64,000 nucleotides of DNA. Origin: Photobacterium indicum (lineage in GTDB: Bacteria; Pseudomonadota; Gammaproteobacteria; Enterobacterales; Vibrionaceae). The first letter of the stretch is position 1. Each line of letters opens with the position of its first letter. This document shows positions 18,012 through 26,396 of the stretch, one piece after another. A program made the translations under genes and the position numbers. The stretch lies in the NCBI RefSeq assembly GCF_003026215.1, contig NZ_PYOC01000013.1:62001-126000 (forward strand). Reading direction: 5' to 3'. The notes beneath the pieces are model-generated. The model had not been told where the DNA came from and did no database searches. It saw only the letters and a program-made list of their open reading frames with translations.

Positions 18012-18311
18012 ATGTGGTATGTGATTTTTTCTCAGGATGTAGAAAACAGTTTAGAACGCCGTCTAAGTGTACGTGAACAGCATCTTGCACGTCTACAAGC
18101 ACTGCAAGCTGCAGGACGTCTTCTTGTTGCAGGCCCAATGCCAGCCATTGATAGCGAGAACCCTGGTGAAGCGGGCTTTACAGGCTCTACCGTTATCGCT
18201 GAATTCAATTCATTAGAAGAAGCAAAAACATGGGCAGATGCAGACCCATACATTGCAGCTGGTGTTTACGCTAATGTGATTGTAAAACCATTCAAAAAAG
18301 TACTGCCTTAA
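18012..18311 (+). CDS. yciI: YciI family protein
   Basis: A 99-residue dimeric alpha/beta-barrel protein of the YCII family. It has the start MWYVIFSQDVENSLERRLSVREQHLARL, the conserved His in REQHL, and the tail ADADPYIAAGVYANVIVKPFKKVLP with the Asp of DPY. Members are thought to be enzymes (possibly hydrolase or lyase) but the E. coli protein has no proven reaction. RBS AAGGGAG is present. Its TAA overlaps the ATG of the lipoprotein gene by one base. Confidence 0.93.
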   Translation: MWYVIFSQDVENSLERRLSVREQHLARLQALQAAGRLLVAGPMPAIDSENPGEAGFTGSTVIAEFNSLEEAKTWADADPYIAAGVYANVIVKPFKKVLP

Positions 18312-18697
18312 TGCTTAAAAAAATACTCGCACTTAGTACGCTGCTAATTCTAGGGGGCTGCGCATCAACCGAAGATGACGCAGTAATCGCTTTGGCGAAA
18401 AGCCGAGCGACGACAATCAACAATAAAGCCCCTTATGACAAGGTAGATCAATACCAAATCATGAAAGCGCAGGCCCGTAATAAAATCGTAGAAATTACCA
18501 TTTTATATGGTGGCGGAAGTAAAATCGCCCCAAGCCAAGCAGCTGCCCATGCAGCTAAAAGTTACTGCTCTAGTAACGAATTAAGTCCACTATTTAATGA
18601 AGGTATGGGTTATAACATTATCATCATGGATATGCGTGGCCGTAAAATAGTAGAACAACCTGTATACGCTGAGTATTGTGCGGAAATATCACAATAA
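18311..18697 (+). CDS. GspS/AspS-type pilotin-like lipoprotein
   Basis: A 128-residue lipoprotein with signal peptide MLKKILALSTLLILGGCAS; the lipobox is LGGC with Cys17 lipidated. The mature part resembles, from memory, the Vibrio-type T2SS pilotin AspS: an N-terminal helix, then IVEITILYGGG, then a KSYC cysteine followed by GYNIIIMDMRGRKIVEQ and a C-terminal YC cysteine, allowing one disulfide. Pilotins escort the secretin GspD to the outer membrane. It is translationally coupled to yciI and far from any gsp genes in this window. Family assignment is moderate; lipoprotein status is firm. Confidence 0.65.
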   Translation: MLKKILALSTLLILGGCASTEDDAVIALAKSRATTINNKAPYDKVDQYQIMKAQARNKIVEITILYGGGSKIAPSQAAAHAAKSYCSSNELSPLFNEGMGYNIIIMDMRGRKIVEQPVYAEYCAEISQ

Positions 18698-18721
18698 GTC
18701 AGTTCGACGTATATAAGCGAT

Positions 18722-18769
18722 AAAAGCCCCTTTAATGCAAATCTAGGTTCTGCATTAAAGGGGCTTTTT
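18722..18769. terminator. Strong bidirectional terminator
   Basis: An 18-base stem runs from AAAAGCCCC to TGCA and back, around an 11-base loop, ending in TTTTT. It separates the lipoprotein gene from the convergent methyltransferase gene. Confidence 0.92.
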
Positions 18770-18810
18770 AGTAAATGATCAGACACTTGCCTAGATTGGT
18801 GTTATTACAG

Positions 18811-19749
18811 TTATTTGCGCTTGAAAACCAAGGCTTTCAATCCACCTTGGGCTTCAATTTCTTTGAATTCAGGTGGGTTATCAAGACGTTGTTCAAAGAC
18901 TAAGCTTGGAGCTTCTTCAGCCATACCATCAATCAAGAACTGAGAAGAAATAGAAGGATCATTCACGCATGCAAGTACGCTGCCCTCTTCTGTTAATAGT
19001 TCAGGCAAACGGCGTAAGATTTTTTGATAGTCTTTGGTTAATGCAAAACTGCCTTTTTGGAAGGAAGGCGGATCAATAATGATTAAATCATACGGTCCAA
19101 ACTTTCTGACTTTGCCCCATGACTTAAATAACTCGTGACCAAGAAAGCTCACTTTCTTTAAATCATGATTATTCAAATGATGATTTTCACGACCGCGAGT
19201 TAATGCCGACTTTGCCATATCAAGATTAACAACATGTTCTGCCCCACCTTCAATCGCTGCGATTGAAAATCCACAGGTATAGGCAAACAAATTAAGCACT
19301 CGCTTACCTTGTGCATGTTCTTGAACCCAACGGCGACCGTAACGCATATCAAGGAATAAACCGTTATTCTGATTACGGCCGAGATCGAGTTTGAACGTTA
19401 GTCCATTTTCGATGACGTTTTGATGATCAGAACTTTCACCCCACAGTACTTCTGTTGGAGAACCTTGGCGATCTCGGTGCTGCAATAATAGAGATGTTGC
19501 CTCAGTATTTACCCAAACATCTGATTCAACTAAACGGGTAAGTAAGACATTCAATTCTTGAAGAAATGCTTCTGTAGGCTCTTTAAACAAAGAAACCAGA
19601 ACTTGGCCTTGCAACCAATCAACAGTAATTTGTTCTAAACCTGACCAGCAACGGCCACGACCATGAAATAAACGACGTACTTCATTGGGTGGTGTCGATA
19701 ACTCATTGATCAGATGTTGTTCTAAGATTGGTAGCGCACTGATTTCCAT
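18811..19749 (-). CDS. Class I SAM-dependent methyltransferase (RlmI/RlmK-like catalytic domain)
   Basis: A 312-residue protein with a Rossmann methyltransferase domain. FLDMRYGRRWV precedes motif I (VLNLFAYTCGFSIAAIEGGA), and motif IV is IIIDPPSF, typical of base methyltransferases of the COG1092 group. The N-terminal ~100 residues are less conserved and there is no PUA or THUMP domain. The target is probably RNA, but the base cannot be named. It is monocistronic. Confidence 0.85.
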   Translation of the reverse strand: MEISALPILEQHLINELSTPPNEVRRLFHGRGRCWSGLEQITVDWLQGQVLVSLFKEPTEAFLQELNVLLTRLVESDVWVNTEATSLLLQHRDRQGSPTEVLWGESSDHQNVIENGLTFKLDLGRNQNNGLFLDMRYGRRWVQEHAQGKRVLNLFAYTCGFSIAAIEGGAEHVVNLDMAKSALTRGRENHHLNNHDLKKVSFLGHELFKSWGKVRKFGPYDLIIIDPPSFQKGSFALTKDYQKILRRLPELLTEEGSVLACVNDPSISSQFLIDGMAEEAPSLVFEQRLDNPPEFKEIEAQGGLKALVFKRK

Positions 19750-19803
19750 AACTCTACTGGGTTTATTAAAATAAGGGCGCTATTCTAATCCAAATATCTG
19801 TCT

Positions 19804-20010
19804 TTATGCGACCAATTTGAGGTTTTCTTCAGGAAGGCGACTATTGGCGAGAACAACATATTCAGCCGTAATGCGAACTTGTCTTTGACGTTGAATACGA
19901 GTCTTAATCTTTTGGCTATTACAGCGAGTTGACGCTAAGCTCCAGAAACGAGATTGATTCGTTTTCTTTTTAAGACGCATGCGGAGCGAGACAGAACGAG
20001 TAAGGCGCAT
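19804..20010 (-). CDS. Small arginine-rich protein, unknown function
   Basis: I do not recognise a family. The preferred start is ATG at 20010 (MRLTRSVSLRMRL), with GAGGA five bases upstream; a longer in-frame TTG start at 20022 lacks this spacing. The 68 residues are extremely basic in the first 48 (many Arg and Lys, no acidic residues), then less so. Such composition suggests binding to nucleic acid or ribosome. It sits alone between the methyltransferase and pseudouridine synthase genes, all on the minus strand. A good RBS supports it; no homology was tested. Confidence 0.55.
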   Translation of the reverse strand: MRLTRSVSLRMRLKKKTNQSRFWSLASTRCNSQKIKTRIQRQRQVRITAEYVVLANSRLPEENLKLVA

Positions 20011-20279
20011 TTTAATCCTCAAACTAGGTAAATCCTAGGCGGGTATTATATGTGATCTTCATCAAAAAGATATTTGTACTTGCTCGAATTATAATCAACC
20101 AGTAAAAATAGACATTCTTTTTTATCGTTTTAACTCGATATGTTGATCTAAAGGCTTATTTTCACCAATAAACCTTTAACAATTCGTTTACTTTACACTC
20201 TTTCCATTATTCAGCTGGTCTTTTATTAACCAGCTTATTTTAGTCCATCATTTGGTTTGGCCGAAAATATAACGCCGCT

Positions 20280-20966
20280 TTAGCTTTTTCCTGATAATTT
20301 AGGCCAAGCTAGCAGCCAAGGTGTCGCCCATTCAGCTAACGCTTGTTTAACCTCTTCAGCCTGCCAAAGTTCACCATTTTCGGGAACACAAATAAACTGC
20401 AGAGTTTCACCTTTGTACGGGAAAGACAAAGCATAAGCATGAAGATACCCACGATCTGCTTCTTCATTTCCGTAGATTTCATCACCCGTAATCCCCGAAC
20501 CGACACTTTTAAGTGCGACTCGAATTTGATGCGTTTTTCCTGTATGAGGTTTACATAAAAAACAGCGACGTCCATTGCCTGCCGCTGTAGAGAAAAATTG
20601 CGTGATCGCGGGATTGTCTTTGGTCGAATCGAGTTTCCAGCTACTACGACGAGAACGACTCATGTCGCCAATCACAACACCTTGTTTTTTCTTTGGCTTT
20701 TTCGTACCAATAGCAAGGTAAAATTTTTCAACATCACGCTTTGCAAAGTTACCAGATAACTCTGCTGCCGCTTGACGATTACGACCTAATAACAATAAAC
20801 CTGATGTCATTTTATCTAAGCGATGGATCAAATAGAGTTTTTCATCACCCGTCTGCTTTGCCACTTCAGCAAGTAAAGGCTGATCGCCATCATCTTTATG
20901 GACACTCACCCCTGGATGTTTATTAATAACCAAAAAATCAGGATGTTGATGAACAAGAGTGAACAT
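20280..20966 (-). CDS. RluA-family pseudouridine synthase
   Basis: A 228-residue stand-alone catalytic domain without an S4 domain. HRLDKMTSGLLLLG contains the catalytic Asp, KPHTGKTHQIRVAL is the conserved RluA RNA-binding motif, and LHAYALSFPYKGE is the final family strand. It resembles the small Vibrionaceae/Alteromonadales subgroup near RluC/TruC. The target uridine is unknown. Confidence 0.88.
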   Translation of the reverse strand: MFTLVHQHPDFLVINKHPGVSVHKDDGDQPLLAEVAKQTGDEKLYLIHRLDKMTSGLLLLGRNRQAAAELSGNFAKRDVEKFYLAIGTKKPKKKQGVVIGDMSRSRRSSWKLDSTKDNPAITQFFSTAAGNGRRCFLCKPHTGKTHQIRVALKSVGSGITGDEIYGNEEADRGYLHAYALSFPYKGETLQFICVPENGELWQAEEVKQALAEWATPWLLAWPKLSGKS

Positions 20967-21083
20967 AATTATTACCCAGAAAAAAAAGAGAAAACATTAA
21001 AGGCGCGCAGTATATACCGATGCGCCAGCTTGATGCGATAGATATTCTTTAGGTCGCTTGAGGTTATGACGTTAGCTCTGATG

Positions 21084-21109
21084 TAAAAAAGCCGCTCGAG
21101 TGAGCGGCT
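21084..21109 (-). terminator. Terminator of the NSS transporter gene
   Basis: Stem AGCCGCTC/GAGCGGCT with a four-base loop. On the minus strand it is followed by a run of T (A-run at 21085-21090 on the plus strand). Confidence 0.85.
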
Positions 21110-21149
21110 AAACATTTTCTTATCTTGTTAGTATTCTATGTATGCGCCA

Positions 21150-22484
21150 TTAAGCAAAGAACACCATTAGCATCATAACTGGACACACAACACGGACATA
21201 CCAAGGCCAGATCTTCCAGAATAAACTTTGCTCTAATTCTGGGTAACCTTCTTTAATTTCTTGAAGCACTTGGTCGCGCTTCCAAATCCAACCAACCAGC
21301 AGCGCAAAACACACGCCTAGTATTGGTTGTGCATATTCAGTGGTTAATGAAATCACTAATCCAAACATATCACCAAAGTTAAACACGATGATTGATGAGA
21401 AAATTGTAATTAGACCGCCAATCCACCATACGGCTACTTTACGATCTTGCTGTAGTTCTTCTGTCGCACAAGCAACAGGTACTTCAAGCATTGAAATTGA
21501 CGATGTTAGTGCTGCGATAACCATCAATACAAAGAACAGAATACCAATGAATACACCCCCCGTACCCATGGTCTCGAACATTGCCGGCAATACGCTGAAC
21601 ACTAACGTATCAGAATCTAATAAAGCACCAGCATCGTTATAAATTTCGACACCGTTATGTTGTGCAACAAACATTGCAGGCAGAATCAACATACCAGCAA
21701 TAAAGGCAACAGACGTATCAAGCAGTGCAACTTGGGCTGCTGTCTTGGGAATATTCGTATCTTTTCTCAGGTATGAACCGTATACCATCATTGAACATAC
21801 ACCCAATGATAAAGAGAAAAATGCCTGCCCCATCGCACTCACCACTAGACCTGAGCTGAAATGAGAGAAATCTGGCACAAGGAACATCTTCAAGCCTTCC
21901 ATTGCCCCTTCTTGCGTTAAGATGTAGCCCACCATTACGACAAAAAGAACCAACAATACCGGCATTAAGCGGGTAGACCAACGCTCAATACCGTTTGCGA
22001 CACCATTACGTACTACCATAATGGTCATGATCATGAACACGACCATCAAAATGAGGTTTCGACTGGTGCTGAATGATTCAAGCCAATTAGCAGCCGTTGT
22101 GAAGCCAATTGCTTCTAAGATGGGCCCTATTAAGAAACCAAATAACCAACCCGCAACAATGGCATAGAAGCTTAGAATCATTGATACCGCAATCATACCT
22201 GCGATACCAAGCAGTGCGGCTATACCACGCTGCTGAGGCCATATAGAGCGTAATGATTTGATCGGATTAGCATTGCCATAGCGACCAATTGTTAGCTCTG
22301 CCACTAACAATGGATAAGCTAAAGCAAACACCATAAGCAAATATACAAAAAGAAAAACAGCACCGCCATTACTGGCTGCTTGAGTGGGAAAACCCCAAAT
22401 ATTGCCAAGACCAACCGCTGAACCAGCCGCTGCCAAGATGAACCCTATCCGTGAACTAAATTGCGCTCTTGAACTACTCGCCAT
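21150..22484 (-). CDS. Sodium-dependent transporter, NSS (SNF) family
   Basis: A 444-residue inner-membrane symporter of the LeuT fold. TM1 carries the unwound sodium/substrate site GSAVGLGNIWGFPTQAASNGG. About eleven hydrophobic segments follow, including FFSLSLGVCSMMVYGSYL (TM6 region). Bacterial members import amino acids with sodium. The substrate is unknown. The gene is divergent from cls and ends at its own terminator. Confidence 0.9.
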   Translation of the reverse strand: MASSSRAQFSSRIGFILAAAGSAVGLGNIWGFPTQAASNGGAVFLFVYLLMVFALAYPLLVAELTIGRYGNANPIKSLRSIWPQQRGIAALLGIAGMIAVSMILSFYAIVAGWLFGFLIGPILEAIGFTTAANWLESFSTSRNLILMVVFMIMTIMVVRNGVANGIERWSTRLMPVLLVLFVVMVGYILTQEGAMEGLKMFLVPDFSHFSSGLVVSAMGQAFFSLSLGVCSMMVYGSYLRKDTNIPKTAAQVALLDTSVAFIAGMLILPAMFVAQHNGVEIYNDAGALLDSDTLVFSVLPAMFETMGTGGVFIGILFFVLMVIAALTSSISMLEVPVACATEELQQDRKVAVWWIGGLITIFSSIIVFNFGDMFGLVISLTTEYAQPILGVCFALLVGWIWKRDQVLQEIKEGYPELEQSLFWKIWPWYVRVVCPVMMLMVFFA

Positions 22485-22933
22485 ATTACATCTCTAATTA
22501 TGTGTGCTTACTATTTTCACTACAGCGTTAAATCAACACTGTAAACTATTGTGTACAGCATGATGTTATCCATCTACATACTGTTAGTAGCAAGTAGAAC
22601 AGTTTAAGAATAGAATGTGAAGCCTGCTTCTCCATTTCTTGAACAACCACTGTTATTTCACTTCAAATTAGTACACATTGCATACATTTTAGTCATTAAT
22701 TGCTTTTTTATTTGGTTATATCACCCCTTTCTCAATATAAACCGCTCCGTATTATTTTCGTGCTACACATATAACCTTGTGCATTATTCTTAAGACACAC
22801 TTCTTTTATGCACCTAAAATCCATATAAAGTCTGGTCGCTCACAAAGGCTGGTCGGAAAGGCTATGTTTTACTCAAGAAAGAATGCAGAATAGGTTTTAT
22901 AATTTATTCATTACTGTCTGATAAATCATTTAT
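22485..22933. other. Intergenic region between NSS transporter and cls
   Basis: 449 AT-rich bases that must contain two divergent promoters. I saw no hairpin with a T-run, no credible ORF and no consensus operator that I would defend. Confidence 0.5.
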
Positions 22934-24391
22934 ATGGAACAGTTTTATCAAGTTTTAGCTTGGGTCGGTGTTTTCCTTTACTGGCTAGTTATTGCTGGTG
23001 TAACCATGCGCGTGGTATTCCAACGTCGCATTGTCGGCGTGTCTCTTGCCTGGTTAATGATAATTTTCATCATTCCTATTGGTGGGGTATTCGCCTACCT
23101 ACTATTTGGCGAATTGAATTTAGGTAAGAAACGCGCAGAGCGTGCTCGCGACATGTTCCATCCATTTGCGGAATGGTTTCAGCGGCTCAATGATTGTCCT
23201 AGCCATCAACCTCAACTAATGAGCCAGAATGCGCGCCCTATTAGTGACTTGTGCGAGAAACGTCTTGGGGTGCCTGGTTTAGCGGGTAATACCCTCTCGT
23301 TACAAGATTCTCCCAAGCAAATTCTGCATTCAATTATTGACGATATTCAAGAAGCGAAAGAGTCTATCCATCTAGAGTTTTATATTTGGCACTCAGGCGG
23401 ATTGGCAGACGCTGTTGGCGTTGCATTAATTCAAGCGGCGAAAAGAGGTCTATCAGTCAGGTTACTGCTTGATTCTGCGGGTAGTTCACGATTCTTCCGT
23501 TCACATTGGCCAAAGCTCATGCGCCAAGCAGGTATTGAAATAACTCAAGCTCTGGCCGTGTCTCCGTTACGAATGTTTTTTCGTCGGTTAGATTTACGTC
23601 AACATCGAAAAATTATCGTCATTGATAATACCATCGCATACACAGGTTCAATGAATTTAGTTGACCCCGCGTTTTTCAAAACAAATGCAGATGTAGGTCA
23701 GTGGGTTGACGTGATGGTGCGCTTAACGGGACCAACAGTTCCACTTCTCAATTGCATTCAAGCATGGGATTGGGAGGTCGAAACGGGGCAACGTTTCTTA
23801 CCTGAATTACCAGCTTGTGGTATCGATACATCACCCGATACCATTGATACCGTTCAAGTGATCCCATCAGGCCCTGGCATGCCTGACGAAATTATTCACC
23901 AAGTGCTGTTATTAAGTATTTACCAAGCACAAAAAAGTGTTGTTATTACGACGCCATACTTCGTACCAAGCGAGCATCTACAGCATGCACTAAAAGGCGC
24001 TGCCGAACGGGGGCTTGGCGTCCATATTGTTGTACCAGATAAAAATGATTCAACAATGGTTGAATGGGCAAGCCGATCTTTTTTTGGAGAGTTATTACAA
24101 GCAGGCGTGAAAATTCATCGTTTTCATGGCGGGTTACTACACACTAAATCAGTGGTTATCGATGATACTCATTGCTTAATTGGTACTGTTAACCTTGATA
24201 TGCGCAGTTTATGGCTCAACTTTGAAGTCACCTTGGCCGTTGATAATCTTGAATTTACCCAGCAACTGAGTTGGCTGCAGCAAGAATATATTAAAAATTC
24301 AACGAGTATTGATAATAATGAATGGATAAAGCGCCCAATGTTAAACAAATTGGGTGAACGATTCTTTTATATGTTTAGCCCATTACTTTAA
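22934..24391 (+). CDS. cls: Cardiolipin synthase (phospholipase D superfamily)
   Basis: Joins two phosphatidylglycerols to cardiolipin in the inner membrane. Two N-terminal membrane segments (about 8-27 and 37-58) are followed by two HKD motifs: His224-Lys226-Asp231 (HRKIIVID) and His403-Lys405-Asp410 (HTKSVVID). The 485 residues and two TM segments fit the ClsA type. The start codon at 22934 has no clear Shine-Dalgarno. It stands alone. Confidence 0.93.
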   Translation: MEQFYQVLAWVGVFLYWLVIAGVTMRVVFQRRIVGVSLAWLMIIFIIPIGGVFAYLLFGELNLGKKRAERARDMFHPFAEWFQRLNDCPSHQPQLMSQNARPISDLCEKRLGVPGLAGNTLSLQDSPKQILHSIIDDIQEAKESIHLEFYIWHSGGLADAVGVALIQAAKRGLSVRLLLDSAGSSRFFRSHWPKLMRQAGIEITQALAVSPLRMFFRRLDLRQHRKIIVIDNTIAYTGSMNLVDPAFFKTNADVGQWVDVMVRLTGPTVPLLNCIQAWDWEVETGQRFLPELPACGIDTSPDTIDTVQVIPSGPGMPDEIIHQVLLLSIYQAQKSVVITTPYFVPSEHLQHALKGAAERGLGVHIVVPDKNDSTMVEWASRSFFGELLQAGVKIHRFHGGLLHTKSVVIDDTHCLIGTVNLDMRSLWLNFEVTLAVDNLEFTQQLSWLQQEYIKNSTSIDNNEWIKRPMLNKLGERFFYMFSPLL

Positions 24392-24581
24392 ACGAAAAAT
24401 GTACGATTGAAGTAAAACCACCCAGATCATTGATAAACTCACTCAACAGTGAGCAGTAAAATAGTCAAAAAAATACCACTTTCAATGTAGAGAACTGTCT
24501 ACACTGTATAGGAATACTCGTCGCTATTCTGTAATAATCCACATGACATTGGATATTGTAATTCGAATGAGAGGTATATGG

Positions 24582-25079
24582 ATGACCATGAAGCTATCGT
24601 TCCCCCCCCTATTAATAAGCTGTTTTTTTGCATTTTTACTGTCTTCACCTTACGCCATAGCGCTCAGTACTGATATTACACTTTCAGCACACCAAGCCAA
24701 CGGAAAAAAAGTCGAACTTACAGTATCTTTAGAGCAGATCGAACAACTGCCACAAACAATAATTACCACCCAACTTCCTTGGATTAACGGTCAAGCGGCA
24801 TTCAAAGGCGTGAAGCTCAGCACCTTGCTAGAAATGCATAGCATCAAGCCTTCGTTAATAAGGCTAAAAGCCTTAAACGACTATACAACAGAAGTTACTT
24901 GGCAAGAAATGCTGCAATACGAACCCATTATTGCGATAAAAAAAGATGAGCAGTATTTAAAAATCCGTGATTACGGGCCTTTCTGGCTAATTTTCCCTCT
25001 CGACCAATACACCGAATTACAGCAAACGACTTACCTGGCTAAGATGATTTGGCAACTAGAAAGTATAAAGGTTGAATAA
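24582..25079 (+). CDS. Periplasmic molybdopterin-oxidoreductase-like domain protein without Mo-binding cysteine
   Basis: A secreted protein with signal peptide (MKLSFPPLLISCFFAFLLSS, cut near ALS) and a single small domain resembling the sulfite-oxidase fold (COG3915-type). Typical segments are TVSLEQIEQLPQ, FKGVKLSTLLE, LKALNDYTTEVTWQEM and IRDYGPFWLIFPLD. The mature part contains no cysteine, so it cannot hold molybdenum as the enzymes do; a ligand-binding role is more likely. I choose ATG 24582 because GAGG lies eight bases upstream, although an in-frame ATG exists at 24543. It overlaps or abuts the diguanylate cyclase gene, implying a sensor-output pair. Confidence 0.75.
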   Translation: MTMKLSFPPLLISCFFAFLLSSPYAIALSTDITLSAHQANGKKVELTVSLEQIEQLPQTIITTQLPWINGQAAFKGVKLSTLLEMHSIKPSLIRLKALNDYTTEVTWQEMLQYEPIIAIKKDEQYLKIRDYGPFWLIFPLDQYTELQQTTYLAKMIWQLESIKVE

Positions 25080-25080
25080 A

Positions 25081-26247
25081 GTGGAGCTAAAAGGTCATTC
25101 TCCATTCATTAAATGGACCGTTCGTTTATTAAAAAAAGCTCTTTATATCATTACGCCAATTTTAGTGATTAGCATATTGATGACTGTTAGCTATTTAAAA
25201 CAGACCTCAGAAGTGATATCAAAAAGTCAAAATGAAGCTATATGGTTCGTATTGCAACTAACAAAAGAATACTCTGAATTCGTTTACCAACTTCAGAGTT
25301 ACCAGCTTGGTACCAGTGATTACAACGACATGCTGATCCAATATGAAATATTATGGAGTCGTTTCAATACAATAATAAATAATTCACTCGTTGAACATCT
25401 GGATCAATTTGAGGGTAGCATTGCCGAAATCAACCATCATTTCACGTATATAAAATCGATGGAAGATCAGCTTTTTCAGCTACAAAAAACCAAAAATGAA
25501 GCGAGTTTGTTGCACCTCTTTAAGAATGATTATGACGATTTACAAATCTACTTAAACCATAAATTTAGACTATCGAGTGATGACTTAGACCATAAAATTA
25601 ATGCAGTTTCTACACTCGAAATAATTTTTCGATATCTATTAATTTCTACAATTTTGACTGGCATGATTATCGCCTATCTTTTATTACGTGAATCTCGTTA
25701 CCATCACCGCCTTGCAATGTACGATTCGCTCACAGGGATGAGAAACCGTCTGTGGCTAAATAAAAAACTAGATAAGCTCGCCAAAAACAATCAGGCATTC
25801 AATTTCTATCTAATTGATTTAGACGGTTTTAAAAAAATAAACGATACACAAGGACATCATACTGGAGATATATTCTTACGCAATGTCGCTCGCCGCCTTC
25901 GTCAGTTAGAGCAACCACACTGTTTTAGCGCAAGAATGGGAGGCGATGAATTTGCTGTAATTGAATTAATTCAGCTAAATGGTTCAGACGCTACACCATC
26001 CCCATTACCAGATAAGCTTGTCAGTTTGCTTAATAGCTCAACCATGATTTCAGGCAAGTCACTGACCGTCTCGGCCAGTATCGGGATTAGCCAATTTCCA
26101 ACCTTCGCTAAAAGTATTCCAGAAGTGCTGAAACAAGCTGATTTTGCAATGTATGAGGTAAAGCAACAAGGGAAGAATGGGGCCGCATATTTCAAACCAT
26201 ACTCAGTATCGACAATAAAAAATAATCCGTTATCTAGCGTCAATTAA
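25081..26247 (+). CDS. Membrane diguanylate cyclase (GGDEF)
   Basis: Makes cyclic di-GMP from two GTP. There are two membrane segments (about 18-38 and 184-202). They enclose a ~145-residue periplasmic, mostly helical sensor with no named domain. A cytoplasmic GGDEF domain follows with an intact MGGDEF near 287-291. The RxxD inhibitory site expected five residues before GGDEF is absent (Cys occupies the Asp position). GTG 25081 is chosen because AAAGG lies ten bases upstream; TTG 25072 would overlap the previous gene. It is coupled to the periplasmic protein before it. Confidence 0.9.
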   Translation: MELKGHSPFIKWTVRLLKKALYIITPILVISILMTVSYLKQTSEVISKSQNEAIWFVLQLTKEYSEFVYQLQSYQLGTSDYNDMLIQYEILWSRFNTIINNSLVEHLDQFEGSIAEINHHFTYIKSMEDQLFQLQKTKNEASLLHLFKNDYDDLQIYLNHKFRLSSDDLDHKINAVSTLEIIFRYLLISTILTGMIIAYLLLRESRYHHRLAMYDSLTGMRNRLWLNKKLDKLAKNNQAFNFYLIDLDGFKKINDTQGHHTGDIFLRNVARRLRQLEQPHCFSARMGGDEFAVIELIQLNGSDATPSPLPDKLVSLLNSSTMISGKSLTVSASIGISQFPTFAKSIPEVLKQADFAMYEVKQQGKNGAAYFKPYSVSTIKNNPLSSVN

Positions 26248-26301
26248 TGACGTACCCCTTTATCTAGTCTTTCTATATCTAGTCCTGTCTCGTCCTAAAA
26301 T

Positions 26302-26333
26302 AAAAAGGCTAGCCCATGTGGCTAGCCTTTTTT
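26302..26333. terminator. Bidirectional terminator between GGDEF and BCCT genes
   Basis: Stem AAAAAGGCTAGC/GCTAGCCTTTTT with a short loop, usable on both strands by the convergent genes. Confidence 0.9.
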
Positions 26334-26396
26334 ATCAGCCCATTTTAGGACTAGACAATTTTAGCATTAAACAATGCTGATTATTTCACTTTTAAA

